A DNA stretch of 64,000 nucleotides from CBDAUN01 sp965214875 (GTDB lineage Bacteria > Pseudomonadota > Gammaproteobacteria > Arenicellales > JAJDZL01), in contig OZ243980.1 in NCBI GenBank assembly GCA_965214875.1, positions 1,426,001 to 1,490,000 on the forward strand, written 5' to 3'. Shown here in pieces: positions 45,402-55,054 of this stretch; position 1 is the stretch's first letter, and each line of letters opens with the position of its first letter. A program made the position numbers and the translations under genes. Under the pieces are notes generated by a model. It worked only from the letters and a program-made list of their open reading frames with translations, searched no databases and had not been told where the DNA came from.

Positions 45402-47624
45402 ATGGTTGATGCAAAAAAACTAATTCGTGCACTGCTTTTAGCTGTGTGCGCCATATTCCAGGTTCAGCCGGCCACGGCCCAGACGCTTCGAGAGTGTGCG
45501 GTTGACCGCATTACCGTGATTGAGACTGCAAATGGCGAATCCAAGCTGATTGCGGATTATGTGGCGCGCGAGGGCAACTTGTTCAAGTTGCGAGGCAACT
45601 CGACTTTCAGAGCTGGCGATGAGCAGTTTGCGGCTGATGAGATTGATTACCAGCAAGACACGGGGACTCTCGACGTTCGCGGCAATGCCAAATATGTTCG
45701 GCAGGGCAGGCTTGAAGTTCAAGCTGATAATCTGCGGGCTGTTGGGCAGGAGAGTTCATTTCGCGCAGAAAATACAAAGTTCAGGATCGGGGCGACAGAT
45801 ATAAATCTTTCCGAAGGAGTTCCGGTTGGCTTTCGAGGAAAAGCCGATGTGTTTGCAGTTGAACCGACTGGGCAAATCGTAATGAAGGGTGTTTCCATTA
45901 CGAATTGTCCAGAGGGTGAAACGGGCATCTACATCGAATCGGGCGATATTGTGATGATGCTTGAGACGGGGAGGGGTGTCGCGAAAAATGCTGTAATCAA
46001 GTTCGGTGATACGCCGATTCTGGTACTGCCTAGGTTCTGGTTTCCGATTACCGAAGATCGCTTGAGCGGTTTCCTTTATCCGACAATAGGAGACAATAAG
46101 CGCCATGGCACTTTTGTAGAAGTGCCCTACTACTTAAATCTCGCGCCAAACTACGATGCGACGGCGACCTTTACCGGCATGTCTAAGCGAGGATTGCAGC
46201 TTGGGCTGGAATTCCGCCATCTTAGCGAGCATTCGGAAATGGAGACGTATTTTGAGGCATTGCCTTCGGATGAAGATTTCGACAATAAGGATCGTAGCGC
46301 ATTGCGTCTAGACTACAGCTGGAACAAAGGCCCTTGGTACGCCAATTTGGAATCCAAGGTAGTATCAGATTTGCACTATTTGAGCCACTTTCATGACCAT
46401 TTTGGCGGGCGTTCTGACAAGTATTTGCGGCAGGATGCCGATATCCACTACTTGGGAAATACATTTTTGCTGTCATCCGGGGTGACAAGGTATCTCGCAT
46501 CGAATCCGAGTGTCAAGGAGAATATTCCGTATGACCGAACCCCTTGGGCCAAGTTTGATCAGACCTTGCCGATCACGGAGCATGTATCGGTCGCCACGAA
46601 GCTCGGTTTTGATCAGTTCCGGCGGGAGAATGCCAATCATGGCAAGCGCTACGGCGGCAACCTGTTTGTGAATTCCAGCTTTGGCAACAGCTTTGGTCAT
46701 CTATCTTTCGGGGCTGGCGTGAATTATGTCGCCTATAACGATGCGAAGGTCGACGGCAAGGAATCGGCTAATGAATCAAAGTCAATTCCGTATCATGTTA
46801 TCGAAGGCCAGTTGATTCTTGATCAGGTTGCAGATGAATCCAGCCAGAGGCACTGGTCGCTGGTTCCTAGGTTCAAGTACATCGATATCAAGAAAGTTGA
46901 TCAAATGGATTTGCCGGTTTTCGACGCCAGTGTGCGGCGCATTGAGAATTTTGAAGACTTGTTTGCTATAAACAGATACGTTGGCGGCGACCGTTTCGGC
47001 AACGCGCGGCAAGTCACGGTCGGGTTGTCGGCCAATCTAATCGATGGTGAGACTAAGGAAAGGCGGGTTGGTTTTGACATTGGTCAAATCTTCTACAGCC
47101 AGGACCGCTATCCAACGACAAAATGCAAGGCTGATGCTGATGACATGATATGCATGCCGCCAAAAGAGCGGATGGTTGCCAACGATCGCCGTCAAACCTC
47201 CAGCAAGTCTGATCTGTATATCGGCATGAACGCGGTGATCAATCACGAATGGAGCACCACAGCCACGATGATGCTTGACGACGAAGACAGTAGTCAAGTG
47301 AATCAGAGCTCGCTTGGCTTGGTGCGCAAGTCGGATAAATTAAGCCATCGAACCATGTACCGGGATGTCGACGGCACGGGGCCCGGCGACGGCAGGCAAG
47401 TAGGCAATTCACTAATGTGGAAGGTTGACTCATCTTGGTCTGTCGATGCGCGCCATCTGTATTCGCTTGAAGACGATTTGACGCTTGAAACTGAAGTGCT
47501 AGTTTCGCGTGAGAGTTGCTGCTACACTGTGGGAATGGAATTTACCCGAGATCTCGATGCGCAATACCGCAATCGCAGTGAGGTGTCACTAGTATTTGCA
47601 ATCTTGGGTTATGGTTTTCAATAA
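45402..47624 (+). CDS. lptD: LPS-assembly outer-membrane protein LptD
   Basis: A 740-residue protein. Signal peptide (core 'RALLLAVCAIFQVQPATA'); then an N-terminal OstA/jellyroll domain ('ADEIDYQQDTGTLDVRGNAK'); then a large C-terminal beta-barrel with 'GRGVAKNAVIKFGDTPILVL'. Disulfide cysteines are present: one near the N-terminus ('LRECAVD'), one in 'ITNCPEGETG' and the CC pair in 'SRESCCYTVGMEF', the set needed for LptD maturation by Dsb enzymes. It inserts LPS in the outer leaflet with LptE. Its 3' end overlaps surA. Confidence 0.96.
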   Translation: MVDAKKLIRALLLAVCAIFQVQPATAQTLRECAVDRITVIETANGESKLIADYVAREGNLFKLRGNSTFRAGDEQFAADEIDYQQDTGTLDVRGNAKYVRQGRLEVQADNLRAVGQESSFRAENTKFRIGATDINLSEGVPVGFRGKADVFAVEPTGQIVMKGVSITNCPEGETGIYIESGDIVMMLETGRGVAKNAVIKFGDTPILVLPRFWFPITEDRLSGFLYPTIGDNKRHGTFVEVPYYLNLAPNYDATATFTGMSKRGLQLGLEFRHLSEHSEMETYFEALPSDEDFDNKDRSALRLDYSWNKGPWYANLESKVVSDLHYLSHFHDHFGGRSDKYLRQDADIHYLGNTFLLSSGVTRYLASNPSVKENIPYDRTPWAKFDQTLPITEHVSVATKLGFDQFRRENANHGKRYGGNLFVNSSFGNSFGHLSFGAGVNYVAYNDAKVDGKESANESKSIPYHVIEGQLILDQVADESSQRHWSLVPRFKYIDIKKVDQMDLPVFDASVRRIENFEDLFAINRYVGGDRFGNARQVTVGLSANLIDGETKERRVGFDIGQIFYSQDRYPTTKCKADADDMICMPPKERMVANDRRQTSSKSDLYIGMNAVINHEWSTTATMMLDDEDSSQVNQSSLGLVRKSDKLSHRTMYRDVDGTGPGDGRQVGNSLMWKVDSSWSVDARHLYSLEDDLTLETEVLVSRESCCYTVGMEFTRDLDAQYRNRSEVSLVFAILGYGFQ

Positions 47625-48966
47625 ATTTTTCTCCCGCAAGAATTGGCGGATTCTTGTCGAGCCGGGGGTGCGTTGCGGTTTGGCAGCTATGGTGCTAGCT
47701 TGGTTGTTCGCATTTGCGCCTGTCGCGTATGGGCAAGGCCAGGCATTGGACGCAATTGTTGCGACGGTCGATTCTCAGGTGATTTCTGAATCGCAACTTC
47801 GTCAGCAAGTGGCGTTGATCCGGTTTGAGGCGGAGCAGGCAGGGCAAAATTTCCCATCAGCGAGCCAATTGCGCCAAGAGGCGATCGATACGCTGATCAA
47901 CATCGAGGTGCAAACCCAGTTTGCGCAGCGAAATGGCATTAATATCGATCCGCAAGCGATTGATCTTGCGATCTTCGATATTGCGCAGAGCAACAATTTG
48001 ACAGTTGAGCAGTTGATGCAATTGCTGGAGCAATCGGCAGTAGAGTTTGAATTCTTTCGCGATGTTGTGCACGACAGGCTCGTCATTAGGCGGCTGATTG
48101 ATGAAGTGCTGACACCGACAATCCGTATCGACGATGGTGCCATTGAAGCGTACTTAAGAAAGTTCGCAGATGAATTCGAATCGGTTGACGAGTTCAATAT
48201 CAGTGTGATTGTTTTCAACTTGCCGGTAGGGGTCGCGGCCGACGAGAAACGGGAGTTGCGTCAGATTGTCGATGAGATTGTGTCGGATTTGACAAGCGGT
48301 GGAATCGGATTCGATGAATTGAAAGAATCAATCTCAGAGTATGAAGGCGTTGAAACAGGCGATTTGGGTTGGAATCGCCTCAGCAGCTTGAATCCGGTGA
48401 TTGTCGATGTATTGAGAACTCTGCGCATTGGGCAAACATCGGGTACGCTGGATTTGGAAAATTCGTTTCTGATAGTTCGGTTGAACGACATGCGTCGCAC
48501 GTCGAATGCCGATGCTGTGTCGCAGCGCATGTATCGCCTGCGGCAAATACTGCTCACGGACAATGCGACAGCGTCTCAGGAGAATACGGCTGTCGAGCGT
48601 CTGAATGAGTTGCGCGAAAAAATTCTGGCTGGCGAAGATTTTGCGCAACTGGCTCGCATTCATACAGAGAATCGCGACGCACGTCAAAACGGAGGTGATC
48701 TTGGCTGGCTTTCCGAAGGGGATCTTCCCGGTCAGTTTGTGACGATGTTTGACGGCATGGAAATCGGTGATATCACTCAGGCGATTTCCTATGCCGATCA
48801 ATATTTCCTGTTCGAGCTTATAGGGCGTCGCATGAGTGATGCTTCGGAAAACCGGCGCGCCTACGTCCGCAATCTTCTGCGCAACCGCCGGCTTAACCAA
48901 GAGCACATCGATTGGGTGGTCAGCTTGCGCGATCAAGCGATGGTGGAATACCGCACTAGGCTATAG
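47611..48966 (+). CDS. surA: Periplasmic peptidyl-prolyl isomerase/chaperone SurA
   Basis: About 451 residues with a signal peptide ('LAAMVLAWLFAFAPVAYGQG'). The SurA N-terminal chaperone domain has 'ALDAIVATVDSQVISESQL' and 'EAIDTLINIEVQTQFAQRNG'. Two parvulin domains follow, the second with 'RQNGGDLGWLSEGDLPGQF'. It escorts outer-membrane proteins such as LptD. ATG 47611 overlaps lptD by 14 bases. The first parvulin region is divergent, as is usual. Confidence 0.95.
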   Translation: MVFNKFFSRKNWRILVEPGVRCGLAAMVLAWLFAFAPVAYGQGQALDAIVATVDSQVISESQLRQQVALIRFEAEQAGQNFPSASQLRQEAIDTLINIEVQTQFAQRNGINIDPQAIDLAIFDIAQSNNLTVEQLMQLLEQSAVEFEFFRDVVHDRLVIRRLIDEVLTPTIRIDDGAIEAYLRKFADEFESVDEFNISVIVFNLPVGVAADEKRELRQIVDEIVSDLTSGGIGFDELKESISEYEGVETGDLGWNRLSSLNPVIVDVLRTLRIGQTSGTLDLENSFLIVRLNDMRRTSNADAVSQRMYRLRQILLTDNATASQENTAVERLNELREKILAGEDFAQLARIHTENRDARQNGGDLGWLSEGDLPGQFVTMFDGMEIGDITQAISYADQYFLFELIGRRMSDASENRRAYVRNLLRNRRLNQEHIDWVVSLRDQAMVEYRTRL

Positions 48967-49010
48967 CGGTATCAGACATTGGGAGCTAATTCTTTCGAGT
49001 TGAAATCGTC

Positions 49011-49310
49011 ATGTCGGAATTCGAAACCAATCGCAGACGATTAGCCGAAGACTTGCTTGCGGCCGTATCTTCGATGCTGCCCGCCGGTTTGTCTGAAGAG
49101 ATTAGGCGTAATCTGGATGCATCGATTAGAGCGATGCTGGAGAATCTTGAGATTGTCACCCGTTCCGAACTTGAGGTTCAGGAAACTGCGTTGCGCCGGG
49201 CAAGGGAAAAACTGGCGCAGCTCGAAGGACGAATCGGTCAGCTTGAGGCAGATGCCAAAACAGATTCGAGCGATAGCGACACCGCAGGTCAGCGATATCC
49301 TGATCAATGA
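49011..49310 (+). CDS. ubiK: Ubiquinone biosynthesis accessory factor UbiK (BMFP domain, YqiC)
   Basis: A 99-residue, mainly helical protein. The C-terminal coiled coil 'TRSELEVQETALRRAREKLA' is the BMFP/UbiK signature, preceded by a short amphipathic region. UbiK supports aerobic ubiquinone synthesis by contacting UbiJ and lipids. It is a single gene 44 bp after surA, and its end marks the left edge of an accessory patch. Confidence 0.85.
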   Translation: MSEFETNRRRLAEDLLAAVSSMLPAGLSEEIRRNLDASIRAMLENLEIVTRSELEVQETALRRAREKLAQLEGRIGQLEADAKTDSSDSDTAGQRYPDQ

Positions 49311-49407
49311 TGTACAAAAAAGAGGGTTGTGTCTCAGTTTGAAAATCATCCCGTTCTGCAGGTTGAAATGGGTATAATGTTCAATCATTTAACCCGGAGA
49401 TGAATGA

Positions 49408-50077
49408 ATGAACGTCTTGCATAACGCCCCCCCCCCATAAGTTAGGAAACCTTCTGCTCTTGCTCCTGCTGCTGGCAGGGCTTGCGGCCCCGGCCGCAGC
49501 GCAGACGACCGTAACCAGTAGCGGGCGAGACGGTTCCACGGTTTGCCCGGACCGAGTGCAGGTCAATGCTGGGGATCTCACCATCACGGCCTTATCCACA
49601 ACCAGCGTGACCTACATGACTCCGGGAATAACATGGAACCAGTACGTCACGCGGCTTGGCGATGTTCCAGCACCTACAGCTGCCACTGTGCAACGCGTTG
49701 TTTACAATGCCAGCACAGGTTCAGTAGTGAACCAAAATGGCGTTGGTGTTAGAAGTGGAACAGACTATTCAAGGAGAAGCGTAACCGCCTCCGGTCTGGC
49801 TGCGAAGACTCCCTATTATGCGGAAGTTAAGATGACTTCATCAGGTAATGAGGACATTGTGTTTGCCCGGCGCTGCTTCATGACGGGCGGCACCTACACC
49901 ATGAATAAAGCCCCTGGAACAACTCATGAAAATAACTTTAACAGCGGGTGCTACTCGATCAGCCCCCCGACCATGCAGCATGTCCGCAACTGCTGGTGCG
50001 GGCGCAAGACCACCCTGCCCCTGTTCAGCTCGACCCAGGACAACACCGATTTCCTGAACATGTGGGGATGCCGCTAG
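49408..50077 (+). CDS. Secreted Cys-rich protein under a C10 phase switch (out of frame in this sequence)
   Basis: GGAG at 49396-49399 lies eight bases before ATG 49408. In the present sequence the ten C at 49427-49436 lead this start into TAA at 49438. Removing one C (or adding two) joins the start to the downstream frame. That frame then encodes 222 residues with a signal peptide (Leu-rich core then 'AGLAAPAAAQ'), an FN3-like stretch ('SVTASGLAAKTPYYAEVKMT') and a Cys-rich end ('VRNCWCGRKT' and 'FLNMWGCR'). GC content and codon use differ from neighbours, suggesting recent acquisition. No family recognised; a surface or secreted antigen or adhesin is plausible. Confidence 0.72.
49427..49436 (+). 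repeat. C10 tract inside the 5' coding region (putative phase-variation switch)
   Basis: Ten C between codon 6 and the signal-peptide core of the gene starting at 49408. C9 and C12 put the gene in frame; C10 and C11 terminate after about ten codons. The position, just after the start and before the signal peptide, is typical of translational phase variation. Confidence 0.8.
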
Positions 50078-50135
50078 CGGCCATGACAGCCTGACACGGG
50101 CGCGGCGGCATCCGGGCTGTCCCGGTCGTTGCGGA

Positions 50136-50177
50136 CCGCAGGCGCCGCCATCTTCCGGATGCTGGCGGCGCCTGCGG
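50136..50177 (+). terminator. Strong GC hairpin, 15-bp perfect stem
   Basis: The arms 50136-50150 and 50163-50177 are perfectly complementary with a 12-base loop. It lies 59 bp after the secreted-protein stop. No T-run follows, so it may be a transcript-end hairpin that blocks exonucleases or a mobile repetitive (REP-like) element rather than a standard intrinsic terminator. Confidence 0.6.
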
Positions 50178-50722
50178 GCGCATTCCTGGATGCACCGAAA
50201 CCTCATCGGCAAAAACTGCAAGGACATTTTCAAACTGAGGAGCTACCAAAAAGAGCAAAAACTTGATCGCAAAGCATAAGTTCCTTCTCTTTTTGCCGAT
50301 TTCCTCGACCTAACTTATCGATGGTGTTTTTCCATTGAAAAAGTGATCTTTTCCTCGGCATATGGTACTGTCAGAATCCACTCAGTGGCTACATTGTAGT
50401 TCTGGAGTTTGTTCGTTGTCTTGTGGTGTTGCAGGAGCGGCATTGTTGGATTTGAATTGATTTTTAAAGATGGTGCGACTTAGGTTGGTGTTGATGTGAA
50501 GCGTTAGCTTCAAATAACTTTCTTTCAATTCCCTGATCAAGAGGTTTTGATTTTCTACATCTGTAGTCGAATCTCCAATGCATCAGGTGGTTAGCTGACT
50601 TATTTTTCAGCTTTACCATTTGCTGAGTTATCAAACCATCAGATGGATATCAAAGTCGGCAGGCAAGTGTAGATTTGCTCAGAGAATTAAACCTCAACTT
50701 GTGGGTTCAGGAAATATGTCAG
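50178..50722. other. Gap after the hairpin
   Basis: About 545 bases. The first 100 keep the GC-rich composition of the secreted-protein segment; from ~50,280 it is AT-rich like the R-M genes. I see no gene, RNA or repeat. The composition step near 50,280 may be the right boundary of the inserted segment. Confidence 0.4.
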
Positions 50723-51694
50723 TTAGTCGATTAGCTGTTGGAATCCATACGTATTCAAGAAATAGTTTGATCTATTATTAATCAAGGATTGTTCAATACT
50801 TTTCTTTTGAGAGAGAATCCTGTTGTTTCCTGTATTGCCTCCTCTTCCTGGTATTTCAATGAATTTATTGAAGTATATTCCGTCGAGATATGCTACGTAG
50901 GAAATACCTTCTTCGTCGCCGTCATTATCGATAAATTTGATTAACTCACTAATTTGTTTATCTTATGCGCCACCTGATTCCTTAATGTGTTTCATTTCAC
51001 AGATGAATATATGGCCGTCATTGTTGGAAAAAACAACATCCGCTTTTTTGTTTTGATACTGCTTTGACCATGCTTCGTAGCAGGAAATGCTTCGTTGATT
51101 GCGTATCTCTTTCAATGATTGTTGCTTATTACTTGTAATAATGCTAAATTTTTTCCTCGCTTCAGCTATAGACTCCGACTCACTATATCCAGCGCTTTCA
51201 AAAATACTTCGTATTTTCTTGTTCGCCATATCTCCGCTACTCCTGCTGGATGCCCCATCCTTCCTTACTTGAATTGTAGTTGGAGTGAAACCGTGCGATG
51301 AATAAATAGAGAACCGGCAGTTAAGATATTTGATGAGTGCTGATTTTAAAAAAACAACTCGATCCTTGCAGTTCATTTTTTTGTATATCGAATAGCTCAT
51401 GTCAATGACATTGAAGAATGCTGTAAATTCCAAGAATTGCGCATAATCATTTTGAAGCAAGTGCTTATCCAACTTTTTAACATGTTCACAAAGTTGATGG
51501 TCATCTTTATCATCCAATGCAACTTTTGCTGCAGTGATTCGTTGCAAAACTATGCTCCATGTCTGCATTGCCTCCGTTTCAGAACCAGAAGCGGAGTTAG
51601 AGATAATCAGTTGATTTGATGTGTAGAAATCATCTATCAACTTTTCAGGATGATGCAAACAATCTTGAAATAGTTTCAATCCGTCCAGTTTCAA
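50723..51694 (-). pseudogene. Type II restriction endonuclease interrupted by an in-frame stop
   Basis: The first 243 codons (51694 down to 50966) end in a PD-(D/E)xK core: Asp219 in 'KKADVVF' and Glu233/Lys235 in 'FICEMKHIKESGGA'. A TAA follows at 50963-50965. The same frame then runs on for 79 protein-like codons ('DKQISELIKFIDNDGDEEG' ... 'NYFLNTYGFQQLID') to a stop at 50723-50725. One change (TAA from CAA) would restore a 323-residue enzyme with 'GGAQDKQ'. The start overlaps the methyltransferase stop (ATGA). The truncated product keeps the catalytic triad but loses ~80 residues, so it is probably inactive. Recognition site unknown. Confidence 0.85.
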
Positions 51695-52650
51695 TCGAAC
51701 AATCTTCCTTGTTGGTTAAGCTCTTCGCAAATCAATCTTCTAGCGAGCGCAAAGTCCATTCGTCGGCGGTAATGTCCGTCTTTTCTTATGCCTTTGAAGG
51801 GAGTTAAAAAAATGTCATAAGTATCTTTACGAAACCTATCTAGCCTTCGATTGAGTTGTTTTACCAATTCCGGAATATCATCGAACTCTCCGCTTATTCG
51901 AGTGAAAAACCTTGACGAGACTTTAACTGAATATTGCTGGATTTCGCCAATTTCACAAAATCGAATTGAAGGTTCGCGAGTATTGTCGAACGCAATGAAG
52001 CCAAGCTTGCCTTGCGGGTCGTTAAAGCGAACCACCCTGTCTAGTTTCTGGGCGGGAGCCTTGGTTTCAAGATCGCGAAGATGTCCGACAAACATGTTGT
52101 CATAGTAGACCGCGACATCAGAACTCGCTTTCTCATCAAACAAAGCTAGACAAACCGGATTGTCCGTATCGTTGAACATGCCTCTATCGTGCAGTAGCAC
52201 GTATGAAGAAAGTCTTTCTCGAAAAATGCCACTTTGAAGAAAGCTGGCAGGGATAAGAGCGGCTACATTCTTGCAATGACTTAGGCAAAGTTCAAGGCAA
52301 TGCTTATACAGATCATCGTGGCGAGTGTCCGGGTAAAGCAACCCCCGTCTTGTCGCTGAATTTCTAGCAAGCCAAGGCGGGTTTGTTATGCAGACTTCAA
52401 ATCCGCGCGGAAAAGACGAAATTGTGTCTCTGCTTTGAACTTCTTTATTGGCTGGCGCGATATCGTAAGAGCTAAATTGTTGGCACTGACCAATGCTTTG
52501 CAAAGTCTGGATGATGTTGTTTGATCCGGCAAAGGGCTCGAGGACATGCTTAGATGGCAGTTCAATCCGCTTTGCCCATTCCAGAAACGGATCAATCGAG
52601 AAAGGATTGCCTCGAGTGTAGTATTGACCGTTTGCTCTCTTGCACGACAA
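51691..52650 (-). CDS. Type II N6-adenine DNA methyltransferase
   Basis: A 319-residue SAM-dependent methyltransferase. Motif I is 'HVLEPFAGSNNIIQTL', the catalytic motif IV 'VCITNPPWLARNSATRRG' (NPPW) and motif V-VI region 'NVAALIPASFLQSG'. The C-terminal part is the likely target-recognition domain. The start appears to be TTG at 52650 ('SCKRANGQYYTRGNPF'). It overlaps the broken endonuclease by four bases, the standard R-M pairing. It may now act as an orphan methylase protecting against related systems. Confidence 0.88.
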   Translation of the reverse strand: MSCKRANGQYYTRGNPFSIDPFLEWAKRIELPSKHVLEPFAGSNNIIQTLQSIGQCQQFSSYDIAPANKEVQSRDTISSFPRGFEVCITNPPWLARNSATRRGLLYPDTRHDDLYKHCLELCLSHCKNVAALIPASFLQSGIFRERLSSYVLLHDRGMFNDTDNPVCLALFDEKASSDVAVYYDNMFVGHLRDLETKAPAQKLDRVVRFNDPQGKLGFIAFDNTREPSIRFCEIGEIQQYSVKVSSRFFTRISGEFDDIPELVKQLNRRLDRFRKDTYDIFLTPFKGIRKDGHYRRRMDFALARRLICEELNQQGRLFD

Positions 52651-52714
52651 TTTCGAACTCGGAGTTGTAGGTTCTTAAAATATCGGAAGACTTGATGGTG
52701 ATGCCGGTTGGGCT

Positions 52715-53248
52715 TTACTGTTGCACCAGTTCCACGAGGTAGTCAACGGCCGCCTTTACGTCTTCGTCGGAAAGTGCGATGTTGCCCCCTTTGGGCGGCA
52801 TGACGCCTTTCTCTCCCGTATACCCGTTGATCGCATTGGCGTAGAGCATCTCGATACCTTTCGCGATCCGCGGTTCCCAATCGGCGACATCTCCAGGCTT
52901 AGGCGCACCGGTTACGCCGGCGTTGTGGCAAATGTGGCAGCCTTGGTTGTAGACGGCTTCGCCCACGCCGCCGCTCGCTGCGACTTGAATGGCGCCCACT
53001 GCCGAAGCAGCGGCCGGCTCCGGCTGCTCGGGCATTTCGGCTTTGGCCATCTCGCCAACGTTAAGCGTCCCGACCGGTTGAGTTCGACTTGCCACGAGTT
53101 GTTGAGTAAATTCGGCGGTTTGCGCCCGCAGCTTGGCATCTGTGCCGCTGCCGGCCATGATGCCAATGATGATCAGGACGATTGTGAGCAAAACCAGAAG
53201 AAATATCATCCAGGAAAATGACTTCGCGAATTGGCGGTCGTTCATCAT
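52715..53248 (-). CDS. Cytochrome c5 family protein
   Basis: A 177-residue membrane-anchored monohaem cytochrome. One N-terminal helix (residues ~12-34) is followed by an Ala/Pro/Glu-rich linker (~65-90). The haem domain has 'YNQGCHICHNAGVTGAP' (CxxCH) and the axial Met in 'KGVMPPKGGN'. It would carry electrons in the periplasm to a terminal oxidase or reductase. It diverges from the ABC operon. Start is at the first of two ATGs. Confidence 0.92.
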   Translation of the reverse strand: MMNDRQFAKSFSWMIFLLVLLTIVLIIIGIMAGSGTDAKLRAQTAEFTQQLVASRTQPVGTLNVGEMAKAEMPEQPEPAAASAVGAIQVAASGGVGEAVYNQGCHICHNAGVTGAPKPGDVADWEPRIAKGIEMLYANAINGYTGEKGVMPPKGGNIALSDEDVKAAVDYLVELVQQ

Positions 53249-53648
53249 GGTTGGGGTCTACCTCAAACAAATTAAGTGGTGGTCAAATGGATTTTTTCGA
53301 AGCGTATTTTATTCGCAATGGCAGACGCTCGCAGGCAAAAATGCACAGCAAATCGATGCTGATGGGGCGGATTCTCGGTCCGTAAAATTAGTTGCATATG
53401 CTGAAGCTGTAATTCCCGTAGTTTCAATAGAAGAGCCTGCTTAAGAATGGGCCGCTACAAACGACCAGTTGCCTCGCTGTGAAATTCAGCAACCGACCAC
53501 CTGAGCGCATCCGCAGAAAGGCAGAAAGATATGGTATGATTAAACCGGTTTGGGGGCCGTGTTCGACTTCGCGGTTCCAGTTTGTGGAAACTTTACGGGA
53601 CGTGAGCTGGGCGGCTCGCTTGCCGTTGCAGATAGAGAATTACGACTC
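53249..53648. other. Divergent intergenic region, cytochrome c5 / ABC operon
   Basis: About 400 bases. The ABC-operon promoter and operator lie at 53535-53551. A 66-codon frame from 53247 to 53444 (plus strand) reads protein-like near its end ('KLVAYAEAVIPVVSIEEPA') but overlaps the divergent cytochrome start and has no recognisable domain, so it is not called. Confidence 0.45.
53535..53551 (+). promoter_or_regulatory. -10 box and LacI-type palindromic operator of the ABC/DAK operon
   Basis: TATGAT at 53535-53540 is a good -10 element. The perfect 10-bp palindrome aaaccggttt at 53542-53551 follows at once, over the expected transcription start. A CG-centred palindrome of this type is typical of LacI-family regulators, and this placement implies repression lifted by an inducer. 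The -35 is weak. No regulator gene is in the window. Confidence 0.55.
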
Positions 53649-54962
53649 ATGAAAAAAACGACAATTGCTGCCATAGCCATGGCAGGCGCTATGGCTTGTT
53701 CCACCGCGAAAGCGGCAGATTTAACCTTGTGCTGGGCCGCATGGGATCCGGCCAATTCCCTGATTGAACTGTCTAAGGACTTTGAAGCCAAAAGCGGGCA
53801 TGACATGAGCTTCGAGTTTGTTCCGTGGCCAAATTTTGCTGATCGAATGCTCAATGAGCTCAATTCGGGCGGCAAGCTGTGCGACTTGATGATCGGCGAT
53901 AGCCAGTGGATCGGCGGGTCGGCAGAATCTGGTCACTATGTGAAGCTCAACGACTTTTTTGAGGCTGAAGGCATTTCCATGGATGATTTCATCCCTGCCA
54001 CAGTGGCCGGCTATGCCGAATGGCCGAAAGGGACGCCGAATTACTGGGCTCTTCCTGCATTTGGTGATGTTGTCGGCTGGACCTACCGAAAGGACTGGTT
54101 TGGGCGTCCGGAACTGCAGGCAGAGTTTAAAGAGACCTACGGCCGCGATCTCGATGTACCGCAGACACTTGCGGAACTGAAGGATATTGCTGAATTTTTC
54201 CAAGGCCGGGAAATTGATGGAAAAACGGTCTATGGCGCAGCCATCTATACCGAACGTGGCTCTGAAGGGATCACGATGGGGGTGACCAATGCGCTTTACA
54301 ACTACGGTTTCGAGTATGGAAATCCTGATAATCCGTATGAGCTTGAAGGGTTCGTCAATTCGGAAGAAGCTGTTGCGGGCCTGGAATATTACAGAGCCTT
54401 GTATGAATGCTGCACACCGCCAGGGTCGTCTGACTGGTACATGACAGAGTCAATTGACGCCTTCCGATCAGGATTGGTCGCGTTGCAAATGAACTTTGCT
54501 TTCATTTGGCCTGGTGTGCACGCCGATCCCAACGTTGGCGGCGATCGCTCGGGTTATTTTCCAAATCCTGCTGGACCGGGCGGGCATTTTGCCCAATTGG
54601 GTGGGCAGGGGATATCTGTCGTGTCCTATTCGGATCAGCAGGATGCCGCGCTTGAGTACATCAAATGGTTTGCGCAGCCCGAGATCCAGAAGAAGTGGTG
54701 GGAGCTTGGCGGATATTCGGCTTTGCGGGCGGTTGTTGAAGATCCGGGATTTGCCACCAGCCAGCCCTATGCGCAAACTTTTCTGGACTCCATGGCGATC
54801 GTGAAAGACTTCTGGGCTGAACCGGCCTATGCATCGCTATTGGCGGCAATGCAGGATCATGTCCACACCTATGTCATCGCTGGTCAGGGGACTGCTCAGG
54901 AAGCTCTTGACGGTCTGGTTAAGGACTGGGTGGAAGTGTTTGAGGATGAAGGCAAGCTTTAA
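53649..54962 (+). CDS. ABC transporter sugar/polyol-binding protein (family 1)
   Basis: A 437-residue periplasmic binding protein. The signal peptide is 'MKKTTIAAIAMAGAMACSTA'; the mature protein starts 'ADLTLCWAAWDPANSLIEL'. Two lobes of the UgpB/MalE-like class are visible, with 'LCDLMIGDSQWIGG' and 'YWALPAFGDVVGWTYRKDWF'. ATG 53649 is chosen because it gives the signal peptide; the frame is open further upstream. It is the first gene of an operon ending in a dihydroxyacetone-type kinase, so a triose or polyol ligand is inferred. Confidence 0.9.
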   Translation: MKKTTIAAIAMAGAMACSTAKAADLTLCWAAWDPANSLIELSKDFEAKSGHDMSFEFVPWPNFADRMLNELNSGGKLCDLMIGDSQWIGGSAESGHYVKLNDFFEAEGISMDDFIPATVAGYAEWPKGTPNYWALPAFGDVVGWTYRKDWFGRPELQAEFKETYGRDLDVPQTLAELKDIAEFFQGREIDGKTVYGAAIYTERGSEGITMGVTNALYNYGFEYGNPDNPYELEGFVNSEEAVAGLEYYRALYECCTPPGSSDWYMTESIDAFRSGLVALQMNFAFIWPGVHADPNVGGDRSGYFPNPAGPGGHFAQLGGQGISVVSYSDQQDAALEYIKWFAQPEIQKKWWELGGYSALRAVVEDPGFATSQPYAQTFLDSMAIVKDFWAEPAYASLLAAMQDHVHTYVIAGQGTAQEALDGLVKDWVEVFEDEGKL

Positions 54963-55054
54963 GTAGCCTTTGCCATATTTGCTAACTCAATGCCGGCAGG
55001 CGGCCGCTGATCGGCAGCGGCCGCCTGTGCGCATGGAGTAAAGTCGAGTTGCTT

